A stretch of 64,000 nt of DNA from Actinoallomurus liliacearum (GTDB lineage: Bacteria; Actinomycetota; Actinomycetes; Streptosporangiales; Streptosporangiaceae): assembly GCF_039542035.1 (NCBI RefSeq), contig NZ_BAABHJ010000040.1, forward strand, positions 496,001-560,000, written 5' to 3'. Positions 8,414 through 15,816 of this stretch are shown here, piece after piece. Numbering within the stretch: the first letter of the stretch is position 1; each line of letters starts with the position of its first letter. The position numbers were made by a program, and so were the translations under genes. The notes below the pieces were generated by a model that was not told the origin of the DNA, did not search any database, and saw only the letters and a program-made list of their open reading frames with translations.

Positions 8414-8935
8414 TCACGCGGGCCTGAGGGCTTTGCGGAGGGTGATCCCCTGTCGGTGGTAGGCCATCCGCTTCTCGTAGAACGGAACCGACAGCGGGCT
8501 GCTCAGGTTCGTGTCGGTCACCGCGATCTCCGCGCCCCTTCGCCGTCCCCACGCCTCGGCGGCCGCCATGAGCGCCGTGCCGGTGCCCTGGCGGCGGCAC
8601 TCCGCGGCGACGGCGAGTGCGTTGATCACAAGGCGTACCCGTGACAGGTCCCGCTGGATCTGCCAGCGGGCGTCGGGCGCCGGCCGGATCACCGCCGCTT
8701 CGATGAGTCCGACCACCTGGCCGTCGTCCTCGGCGACCAACCAGGCGGTGTCCTCCTCTCGAGGCTCGCCGATGGCCTGCTCGAACCACTCGACGAGACC
8801 CTCGGGATCAGGCTCCTGAACGACTTCCGGCACGATCGCGGCGTAGTGTCGGCCGGCGTCTCGCCACGCCCGCGCACAGCCTTCGCCGTCTCCTGGCCGG
8901 ATCTCCCGCACTGTGAGTCCGCTCACGCCATCCAT
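8414..8935 (-). CDS. GNAT-family N-acetyltransferase
   Basis: This 173-residue single GNAT domain starts with the typical VREIRPGD strand. The acetyl-CoA-binding motif A is AVAAECRRQGTGTALMAAAE (about 109-128), and PFYEKRMAYH is the terminal motif B. It transfers an acetyl group from acetyl-CoA to an amine of unknown identity. It lies 27 bp downstream of the anti-sigma gene on the same strand and could be cotranscribed with it, although no functional link is evident. Confidence 0.9.
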   Translation of the reverse strand: MDGVSGLTVREIRPGDGEGCARAWRDAGRHYAAIVPEVVQEPDPEGLVEWFEQAIGEPREEDTAWLVAEDDGQVVGLIEAAVIRPAPDARWQIQRDLSRVRLVINALAVAAECRRQGTGTALMAAAEAWGRRRGAEIAVTDTNLSSPLSVPFYEKRMAYHRQGITLRKALRPA

Positions 8936-8962
8936 CTTGGCCGCCCGTGCGCCGGGCGACTC

Positions 8963-9655
8963 TCATACGGGGATTCTCAGGAGGGTTCCGCCGCCGTCGA
9001 TGAGCACGTCGAAACGTACGATCTGCGAACGCGGGGCGACCGTTCCGCCGTGCACCTGAAGATGGGCCGGCGCGCCCGGCACGCCGTACCCCTTGGCCGG
9101 GACCGCCCACCCCGTCACCGCGCGCCGTTCCCCGGACCGGGTCACCGCCACCAGCCGGCACGTCAGCGGGCCGCGTATGCCGGCCAAGTCCAGGGCGACC
9201 TGTGTCCCCCACGGCGCGCTCTCGGTCGCGACGATCCCGGTGGCGTGGGTCGTCGGGTCGGTGGCGGTGTGGCGTTCGCCCCGCGCGAGGAGGTCGGCGG
9301 CGGGGCTGCCGTGATGGTGGGTGTACGCGCGGGGGCCGGTCAGGGCGGCGCCGATGGTCACGCCGCCGGCGACGACGGCGACACCCGCCGCCAAGCCGAT
9401 CACGATGGTGCCGCGCCGGCGACGGCGCGCGGCCCGGCGCCGGCGCCGCAACAGGTCGGTGACGTCCGCCGGCGGCGCATCGGGGGCGGGCTCGACAGGG
9501 GCGAGGCCGCTCAGGAGGTGCCGCATGCCGTCGAGCTCCGCGACCTCCGAGGCGCAGGCCGCGCACCCGGCGAGATGCTCCTCGAACGCACGGCGGTCGT
9601 CCTCTTCGAGAAGGCCCAGCACGTAGGCGCCGACATCGGTGTGCGCGACGCTCAT
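8963..9655 (-). CDS. Zinc-finger-type anti-sigma factor, membrane-anchored
   Basis: This 230-residue protein has an N-terminal anti-sigma zinc-binding domain (EEHLAGCAACASEVAEL, the H-x3-C-x2-C pattern at about residues 26-34), then an Arg-rich stretch, one transmembrane helix (about residues 85-110, VIGLAAGVAVVAGGVTIGAAL) and a C-terminal extracytoplasmic domain like RskA (TGWAVPAKGYGVPGAP...RFDVLIDGGG). Such proteins sequester an ECF sigma factor at the membrane and release it on an outside signal. The cognate sigma gene, normally immediately upstream, is absent here, so this is an orphan. The GNAT gene follows at 27 bp. Confidence 0.88.
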   Translation of the reverse strand: MSVAHTDVGAYVLGLLEEDDRRAFEEHLAGCAACASEVAELDGMRHLLSGLAPVEPAPDAPPADVTDLLRRRRRAARRRRRGTIVIGLAAGVAVVAGGVTIGAALTGPRAYTHHHGSPAADLLARGERHTATDPTTHATGIVATESAPWGTQVALDLAGIRGPLTCRLVAVTRSGERRAVTGWAVPAKGYGVPGAPAHLQVHGGTVAPRSQIVRFDVLIDGGGTLLRIPV

Positions 9656-9844
9656 CCGGCCATCCCCTGGTCTCTTCCGCCCGGCACGACCCGTCCCGGC
9701 GCATGTGATCGACCCTGGCGTTCACCGTATCCGGGCACGGCCGCCGTGCCCACCTCACAGCAGGCCCGGAGAGCCGCGTACGCGGGCCGGACCAGGGGCG
9801 GCCGAAGGTCTTCCGGCCGCCCCGCCCCCGACGATTCGGTCCCT

Positions 9845-9881
9845 GCCCGATCGCGTCTCGCCGGGCGAGACGCGATCGGGC
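9845..9881. terminator. Long perfect hairpin, probable terminator
   Basis: A 17-bp perfect stem (GCCCGATCGCGTCTCGC and its complement) with a three-base loop lies 126 bp beyond the end of the aldo/keto reductase gene. It is the only notable structure in the 350-bp gene-free spacer 9656-10006. Confidence 0.7.
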
Positions 9882-10006
9882 CGGCGAGCGGTCGTCCCGC
9901 CCGCGCGGGTCCGATGTCGGCAGGGAGTACGCGAAACGGCGCGCCGGGGTTCAATCGGCCGACGTGGAGATCGGAGCGAGATCCGGTCGCCGGACCGGGG
10001 GCCGCC

Positions 10007-10969
10007 TCAGCCCGTGAGCTCGGCGAGCTTCGTCAGGTCCTCATCGCTCGGGATCCACTGCGCGGCCTCGACGTTCGTACGGATCTGCTCCGGTGAGGTG
10101 GCACCGGCGATCACCGAGGACACGGTCGGCTGGGCGGCGAGGCCACCGATGGCCACGTGCAGCATCGACACGCCACGCTGGTCGGCGAAGTCGCCGATCG
10201 CCTCGATGGTGTCCCAGTCCGCGTCGGCGTGCATGGCACGCCGGGTGTCGCCGATCCGCGTCCCGGCCGGAGGAGCCTCGTCCCGCCGGTACTTGCCGCT
10301 GAGCAGGCCGGACTCGAGTGGGAAGTACGGCAGCAGCCCGACGCCGTACGCCTGGCAGGCGGGTACGAGCTCCGCCTCGGGGTCGCGGTGGAGCAGGTTG
10401 TAGTGGTTCTGTGCGCTGATGAAGCGGGCACCACCCGCGGCGCGGGCGACGTAGTCGGCCTCGACGACCTGCCATCCGGCGAAGTTCGAGGAGCCGATGT
10501 AGCGGACCTTGCCCTCGCGGACGAGCTCGTCCAAGGCGGCGAGCGTCTCCTCGATCGGGGTCACGCCGTCGGGAGCGTGGTACTGGTAGAGGTCGATGTG
10601 GTCGGTGCGCAGCCGGCGCAGGGACGCCTCGACGGCCCGGCGGATGTAGCGCCGCGACCCGCGCGCGCCGAAGTCGGGGCCGTTGGCGCCGCGCATGTCC
10701 ATCCCGAACTTGGTGGCGACCACGACATCCTCGCGGCGGCCGACGAGGGACTGGCCGAGGAGGTCCTCGGACAGTCCCGGCTCGGCGCCGTAGATGTCCG
10801 CCACGTCGAAGAGGGTGATGCCGGCGTCCAGCGCGGCGTCGATGACCTTTCTGGTGCCTTCGAGCGTCTCCGTACGGGTTTTCGTACGGCCCAGGTTGTT
10901 GCAGCCGAGGCCGACGACGGAGACGACGAGACCGGAGTCGCCCAGCGGGCGATACGCCATTTCGGACAT
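10007..10969 (-). CDS. Aldo/keto reductase
   Basis: From the ATG at 10969 the protein is 320 residues. An upstream in-frame start adds 11 residues that do not fit the family. Features are the AKR barrel opening YRPLGDSGLVVSVVGLGCNN, catalytic Asp and Tyr in LFDVADIYGAEPGLSEDLLG, the Lys of VVVATKFG, the His-bearing HIDLYQYHAPD, and the C-terminal NADPH-binding IAGATSPEQIRTNVEA. The family reduces aldehydes and ketones with NADPH in the cytosol. It most resembles the YajO/L-glyceraldehyde 3-phosphate reductase-type subfamily. It is flanked by hairpins on both sides and appears monocistronic. Confidence 0.93.
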   Translation of the reverse strand: MSEMAYRPLGDSGLVVSVVGLGCNNLGRTKTRTETLEGTRKVIDAALDAGITLFDVADIYGAEPGLSEDLLGQSLVGRREDVVVATKFGMDMRGANGPDFGARGSRRYIRRAVEASLRRLRTDHIDLYQYHAPDGVTPIEETLAALDELVREGKVRYIGSSNFAGWQVVEADYVARAAGGARFISAQNHYNLLHRDPEAELVPACQAYGVGLLPYFPLESGLLSGKYRRDEAPPAGTRIGDTRRAMHADADWDTIEAIGDFADQRGVSMLHVAIGGLAAQPTVSSVIAGATSPEQIRTNVEAAQWIPSDEDLTKLAELTG

Positions 10970-11057
10970 GCTTCCGACCCTAGTAAGGCAGGCCGGAGAC
11001 ACACGGACAGGGGCGGCCCGGCGAGGGCGGTGTCGCGCCGGGTAGCGCGAACGCGAC

Positions 11058-11085
11058 CGCGGCCGCCGTACGAGCGGCGGCCGCG
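11058..11085. terminator. GC-rich terminator-like hairpin
   Basis: An 11-bp stem (CGCGGCCGCCG and its complement) with a six-base loop lies downstream of the adenosine deaminase-like gene. The next 80 bases contain further short G/C inverted and direct repeats (GGCCGTCCAAGGCCGG twice). Confidence 0.6.
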
Positions 11086-11174
11086 ACCGGGCCGTCCAAG
11101 GCCGGCCCGGGACGGCCCAGGCCGTCCAAGGCCGGGCGGCCCCGACCGCCGGGCGGCCGACCGTGCCCGCCCGG

Positions 11175-12209
11175 TCAGGAGGCGGGGGTGGCCAGCCACG
11201 CGTCGATCTCCCGGCACAGCCGGGTCTTGGTCGGCTCCGGGGCGAAGGACGCCTCGACCCCCGCCCGCGACAACTCGGCCAGCACGGCGTCGTCGTACCC
11301 GAACGCCGTACGGATCCGGGCGTACTCCTCGGTCAGCGTGGTGCCCACGATCACCGGGATGTCGGTGTTCACCGTCACGACGAGCCCGGCGTCGCGCAGG
11401 AGCGGCAGCGGGTGCGCGGCGAACGAGGGGGCCACGCCGAGCGCGACGTTCGACGAGGGGCACACCTCGAGGGGCAGGCCGCGGTCCCGTACCTCGGCGA
11501 CCAGGTCGGCGTCGTCCAGGACGCGGATGCCGTGCCCGAGCCGCTCGGTGTGACCGACGGTCATCGCCTCGCGGATGCTCGCCGGTCCGCAGGTCTCCCC
11601 CGCGTGGTGGACGAGGTGGAGGCCCGCGTCCCGCGCCGACTCGATGACCTCGGCGAACGGCGCGAGGGGATGGACCTCGTCGCCGGCCAGGCCGATGCCG
11701 AGGACCCCGTGCGTCGCGTACCGCGCGGCCAGGTCCACCGTGTGCCGGGCACGGTCCACCGAGCGCCGGCGCGAGTGGTCCAGCAGGACCCGGCATTCGA
11801 TGCCGTACGCGGCCTGTCCCTCCGCGAGTCCCTCGAGCACCGCCTCGAGGGGCATCTCCGGATGGCCGAGACGCTCACCGTGCGCGGCCGCGGTGAAGGT
11901 GACCTCGGCGTACCGCGTTCCCTGCGCGGCCTCGTCCGCGCAGAACTCGACGGCGATCCGACGGAAGTCCTCCGGCCGGCGCAGGCAGCCGCGGACGAGT
12001 GCGCCGAGGTCGGCGAACCGGCCGAAGTCGTCGAACACGACCGGGCCGTCGGCGGGGGGTTCCGGCACCGGAACGCCGTTGGCGGTCCCGATCTCCCGGA
12101 GCGTCGCCCAGCGGATGGCGCTCTCGAGGTGGACGTGCAGGTGGGCCTTTGGCAGGCGGGTCAGGTCACGCACCCGAGGCAGCGTAGGAACCGGATACCG
12201 GCATGTCAT
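11175..12209 (-). CDS. Adenosine deaminase-family protein
   Basis: This 344-residue metallo-dependent hydrolase of the ADA branch has the first metal ligands in LPKAHLHVHLESA (about residues 19-31), the substrate-binding and catalytic HHAGETCG, the motif ERLGHGIRVLDD, and the terminal metal-binding Asp in TVNTDIPVI, where adenosine deaminases usually have NTDDP. It should deaminate adenosine or a related purine such as aminodeoxyfutalosine. The Asp-Asp to Asp-Ile change argues for a divergent specificity. The ATG at 12209 follows a GGGGAAA, while an internal GTG just before the HLH motif has no such signal. Monocistronic. Confidence 0.88.
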   Translation of the reverse strand: MTCRYPVPTLPRVRDLTRLPKAHLHVHLESAIRWATLREIGTANGVPVPEPPADGPVVFDDFGRFADLGALVRGCLRRPEDFRRIAVEFCADEAAQGTRYAEVTFTAAAHGERLGHPEMPLEAVLEGLAEGQAAYGIECRVLLDHSRRRSVDRARHTVDLAARYATHGVLGIGLAGDEVHPLAPFAEVIESARDAGLHLVHHAGETCGPASIREAMTVGHTERLGHGIRVLDDADLVAEVRDRGLPLEVCPSSNVALGVAPSFAAHPLPLLRDAGLVVTVNTDIPVIVGTTLTEEYARIRTAFGYDDAVLAELSRAGVEASFAPEPTKTRLCREIDAWLATPAS

Positions 12210-12708
12210 CTAATTTTCCCCGCCCTCGCGGACGCCGGCGGACGGCCGGGCCAGGGGAATTGCGGAACGCGGGTAATGGCAACATCAAGGATCGGCGTCG
12301 AATGAAGCGCTCTTCGTTGCCTGCGGTTTGCCTTTCCGGCTCCCGCCTGGTCTCGCCTGAGCCTCGCCGTGGAGAACACCGCCGCGCGGCGGGTGACCCT
12401 TTTACGTAGCGATTCGACGTGCTCCGGCAGACGGGAATGGCGGTGTTAGCCTTTCCACCGGTCAGCAAGAACCTTCGACTTTCGAGATCATCGGCCACCT
12501 GGAGAGTGCGTGAAGCGGACCGACTCGTACGCGTGGAGCACATTCTGTGCCGCACGTCCGAATCGCCGCTCAAGCATCCGGGTCTCCGCTCTCGCGGACA
12601 CGATGGGTGGATCTCGCCAATATTCCGATCCAACGTGATCGTGCGATCCCGCCGCGACGGAAAACCACCCGCATCATCGCTGGAAAAACAGACACCCTTG
12701 GGGGACCA
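12210..12708. other. Long leader region of the chaplin-like gene
   Basis: I see no coding region in these 500 bases. They are less G/C-rich than the flanks, consistent with a regulated promoter and long 5' leader for the secreted-protein gene that starts at 12709. No convincing riboswitch or terminator was recognised. Confidence 0.5.
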
Positions 12709-13533
12709 ATGCGTAAATGGACTGTTCGCGCCGCCCGAGCCCTCCTCGTCGGAGCCGCGTTCGCGGCGGTCGGCGGTGGCATCGCCAACGCCGACAACAA
12801 CACCACGCGCGGGGACCGCAGCCTCCTCGGCGGCGTGCTGGCGGACGTGACCGCTCCCGTCACCGCCCCGATCACCGCTAACAACCTGCTGCGGAACACC
12901 ACCGTCAACGCGAACGGCAACGCCGTCAACGCGCTCAGCCCGCGCTCGACCCTGGCCACGGGCGCCGCCCAGCGCCTGCGCTTCGTCAGCCACCACCACG
13001 ACCACGGCATCGAGGCGACCTCGATCGGCAGCGACGACAAGGTTCACGCGCCGCTGACCGCCCCGATCCTGATCTGCGGCAACGCGATCTCCGACAGCGG
13101 TCTGGGCACCGCGACCTGCCGGGGCCACTCGAGCATCAGCAGCGGCAGCGCGGCCTCGCAGGCGAACTCGGCCTGCCCCGCGACGTGCTCGTCGTCCACT
13201 CAGGTGACGGCCGAGCCTCCGAAGCCCGCCGCTCCGGCCTGCCCGACCGCCTGCGACGCGGCCCAGCCGCCGGCCCAGACGACCGTCCACCAGGCGCCGG
13301 CCTGCGCTCAGGCCTGCTCGCAGCCGGTCGGCGCGCCGGTCTGCCCCGAGGCCTGCAGCCAGTCCTCGGCGCAGGGCAGCGGCTCGTCGAGCACCCACCT
13401 GCTCAGCAACGACCAGGTCAGCGCGCCGGTCGCGGCGCCCATCGTGATCTGCGGCAACTCGGGCGCCATCAAGGGCCTGGCGGCGGCGGCCTGCGACGGC
13501 GACGCCTCCTTCGCCCGGGGCGGCAACTCCTGA
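12709..13533 (+). CDS. Secreted chaplin-like, cysteine-patterned surface protein
   Basis: The ATG at 12709 sits behind GGGGGACCA and begins a clean signal peptide (RKWTVRAARALLVGAAFAAVGGGIANA, cleaved near residue 28). The 274-residue product carries three related modules of form APxxAPIxICGN (VTAPVTAPITANN, HAPLTAPILICGN, SAPVAAPIVICGN). The last two are followed by Gly-rich segments and a second Cys, which resembles chaplin repeats of aerial hyphae. Between them are four CxxxC units (CPATC, CPTAC, CAQAC, CPEAC) in Ala/Pro/Gln-rich linkers. It is probably exported and wall- or surface-associated. The family call is tentative: chaplins normally have VPVxVCGN, and the CxxxC array is not part of them. 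A strong terminator follows. Confidence 0.75.
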   Translation: MRKWTVRAARALLVGAAFAAVGGGIANADNNTTRGDRSLLGGVLADVTAPVTAPITANNLLRNTTVNANGNAVNALSPRSTLATGAAQRLRFVSHHHDHGIEATSIGSDDKVHAPLTAPILICGNAISDSGLGTATCRGHSSISSGSAASQANSACPATCSSSTQVTAEPPKPAAPACPTACDAAQPPAQTTVHQAPACAQACSQPVGAPVCPEACSQSSAQGSGSSSTHLLSNDQVSAPVAAPIVICGNSGAIKGLAAAACDGDASFARGGNS

Positions 13534-13550
13534 CCTTCGGCTCCGATTTC

Positions 13551-13588
13551 CGCCCGGCCGGTACTCCGGCCGGGCGGTTTTCGTTTTC
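13551..13588 (+). terminator. Intrinsic terminator with T-tract
   Basis: An 11-bp stem (CGCCCGGCCGG and its complement), a four-base loop and a following GTTTTCGTTTT lie 18 bases past the stop of the chaplin-like gene. Confidence 0.9.
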
Positions 13589-13812
13589 GCGGAGTTCCAC
13601 ACCCTCGCCCAATCGCCTTATTCGAGGCGGTTGGGCGGCGTTCTGTTTACCGCCGTCTGGTGCTTTCCCGTGTCGGTGCTGACCTTTCTTAATCGGCGGC
13701 CGGCTGAAATCCGGATAGCGGGGATTGCGGCGAAAAGGGTAATGGTACGTGTCCCGTCTTTCAGGGTAAGTGTTGCGCTGAAAAGGCTCACTCGCCATTT
13801 GGAGGATGGTGG

Positions 13813-14835
13813 ATGAAGTCGACGTACCATGACCGTGTTCCGGCCGGTAAAGCCCGCCTCGGCGCTGCGCGTCCCGCTTTACTGCGATACCCGGTGATCG
13901 GCGTCAGCGTGCTCCTGGCGTTCTGGACGCCGTCCGGCGCGGCGGCCCGTACGGAGCGGGGATACGCCGTGATGGCGACCTCGGCGCCGACGCATCGGCA
14001 GTTCCGGGTCCTGCACGCCTATGAGCGGTACCTGACCCGGATCGCCGCGCAGCGGGTCGCCGCCCGGCGAGCCGTTCGCTTCGCCTATCGGCAGATGGGC
14101 AAGCCGTACCGGTTCGGCGGGGCCGGCCCACGATCGTACGACTGCTCGGGCCTGGCGATGGCGGCCTGGCGGAAGGGCGGGGTCAGCCTGCCGCACCGCG
14201 CGGACATCCAGTACCACCTGATCCGGCGCAAGGTCCCGATGAGGAGCCTGCGCCCCGGCGACCTGGTGTTCTTCTCCGGGGCGAGTCACGTCGGCATCTA
14301 CGTCGGCCGCGGCCGGTTCGTCCACGCCCCGCACACCGGGACGGTCATCCAGCGCGGCTCCCTGACGGGCTGGCGGCGCCGGGCCTTCGCCGGGGCCGCC
14401 CGGCCGGGAGCGCCCGCGTACCGGGTGTGGCCCCGATGGGTCCGGACGCTCACGGGCCGACCCCGCCGCAAGGCTCTCGGCTCGGTCTCCGTCCCGTCCC
14501 GATCGGCGGCATGGGACGGCCCGGTGTCCGTACCGCGCCGCGGGCCGGCGGGCGCGGGCGGCTCGGCCTCCGCCCCGGCGCGGTCGGCGGCCGTCCCGCA
14601 CGGGCCCGGGTCCGCGGCGAGCCGGGCGAGCGACGTCGCGGAGCCGGGCGGGAGCCGACCGGCCGCTCCCGTCGGAGTACCCGCGACGATGACCGCTCCG
14701 ACGGCGGCCGGAGACACCCGGACGACGCCTGGTGGATCTCCGGGGACGCCGGGCGGGTCGCAGGCCTCCGGCGGTTCCGGCTCACTCGACGCCTTGCAGG
14801 CCGCACTTGCGGGCTCTGCGCCCACGGGCGGGTGA
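13813..14835 (+). CDS. Secreted NlpC/P60 peptidoglycan hydrolase
   Basis: This 340-residue protein has a signal-like hydrophobic segment (about residues 21-38). The NlpC/P60 domain runs from about 78 to 200, with the catalytic Cys in YDCSGLAMAAW, His in SHVGIYVG and a third polar His in FVHAPHTG. The family cleaves peptide stems of peptidoglycan (D-Glu-diaminopimelate linkages). About 130 residues of Pro/Ala/Gly-rich low-complexity tail follow and may span the wall. The ATG at 13813 is 8 bases after GGAGG. Lying 280 bp after the chaplin-like gene on the same strand, it forms part of a cell-surface locus. Confidence 0.92.
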   Translation: MKSTYHDRVPAGKARLGAARPALLRYPVIGVSVLLAFWTPSGAAARTERGYAVMATSAPTHRQFRVLHAYERYLTRIAAQRVAARRAVRFAYRQMGKPYRFGGAGPRSYDCSGLAMAAWRKGGVSLPHRADIQYHLIRRKVPMRSLRPGDLVFFSGASHVGIYVGRGRFVHAPHTGTVIQRGSLTGWRRRAFAGAARPGAPAYRVWPRWVRTLTGRPRRKALGSVSVPSRSAAWDGPVSVPRRGPAGAGGSASAPARSAAVPHGPGSAASRASDVAEPGGSRPAAPVGVPATMTAPTAAGDTRTTPGGSPGTPGGSQASGGSGSLDALQAALAGSAPTGG

Positions 14836-14990
14836 CCGCTCGTACCGAGTCGGTCGCTCCCTGCCTCAAACGGGGCATACTGCGGTGGCTTGACCAGTAA
14901 CTTCTAGCTCACGGCGCTTTGCAAGGTTTATCCGAGATGTACGGGGCAAAGTGCCTTACGGCTGTCGACAGGGGCGATCAGGGACGGTAC

Positions 14991-15677
14991 ATGAACAAGA
15001 ACGATCGATGTTCGGAGCGCCGACCGGGGTTCAGGCGGTGGGGATCATCGCGGAACGACTCGCGGCCCGCGGCGATCCGTACGCTCGTGGCCGAGCATGT
15101 GCACGTGCTCCGGTTAGGGTTGTCCGCCTGTCTCGACCGGGAACCCGACATCCAGGTCGTCGCCGCCCTGTCCCATGGGGACGGCCTCGCGGCGGAGGTG
15201 GCGGAGCTGCGTCCCGCCGTCGCGGTCATCGACATCGACCTGCCCGGCCCGGCGGGATCGACGGGCGTGGCACACCTGCGCGAGCTGACCGCGGAGTGCT
15301 CCGTCGTGATGCTGGCCGACCGCGGTGACCCCATGGGCGTACGGCGGGCGCTGGCCGTCGACCCGCTCGGCCTGCTCAGCCGGCAGGCGCCGGCCGACGT
15401 CCTCATGCGCGTCGTCCGTCAGGTCGCGGTGGGCCGCCCGGTGATCGACCCGGAGCTGGCCGGGACCGCCCGCGCCGTCGAGGAGAACCCGCTGACACCG
15501 CGCGAGCTGGAGGTCCTCCGCATCGCGGCGAACGGGGCCACGACCGCGGAGATCGCCGCACGGCTGTCCCTGTCGGTGAAGACCGTGCGGAACCACCTGT
15601 CGAGCGCGATCACGAGGATTGCGGCGCGCAACCGGATCGACGCGATCCGGATCGCCAGCGAGCGGGCGTGGCTTTAG
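14991..15677 (+). CDS. NarL/FixJ-type response regulator with degenerate receiver domain
   Basis: The ATG at 14991 follows GGGACGG and gives 228 residues. The receiver domain spans about 27-145 and the LuxR helix-turn-helix about 163-225 (LTPRELEVLRIAANGATTAEIAARL). The phosphoacceptor Asp is retained in VIDIDLPG. The acidic pair that binds Mg is changed (LVAEHVHV where LVADDH is usual), the switch Thr/Ser strand reads VVMLADRGD, and the conserved Lys region reads GLLSRQAP. It is therefore an atypical regulator, probably not controlled by ordinary phosphorylation. No sensor kinase is adjacent. A 30-residue basic N-terminal extension precedes the receiver. Confidence 0.88.
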   Translation: MNKNDRCSERRPGFRRWGSSRNDSRPAAIRTLVAEHVHVLRLGLSACLDREPDIQVVAALSHGDGLAAEVAELRPAVAVIDIDLPGPAGSTGVAHLRELTAECSVVMLADRGDPMGVRRALAVDPLGLLSRQAPADVLMRVVRQVAVGRPVIDPELAGTARAVEENPLTPRELEVLRIAANGATTAEIAARLSLSVKTVRNHLSSAITRIAARNRIDAIRIASERAWL

Positions 15678-15719
15678 CGATCGGGCCGGGTGCCGCTGTC
15701 GCGGCACCCGGCCCGATCG
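15678..15719. terminator. Bidirectional terminator hairpin
   Basis: An 18-bp perfect stem (CGATCGGGCCGGGTGCCG and its complement) with a six-base loop starts at the stop of the response-regulator gene. It also faces the convergent cphA gene. Confidence 0.85.
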
Positions 15720-15816
15720 GCGCACCGCCGCCGACGCTCTCAGCGGATCGCCGGGCACGTCCCGGAAGGGCCGTGCGCGGGTCGCCGGGAGCGCCATCGG
15801 CGGGACGGCTCTCCGG

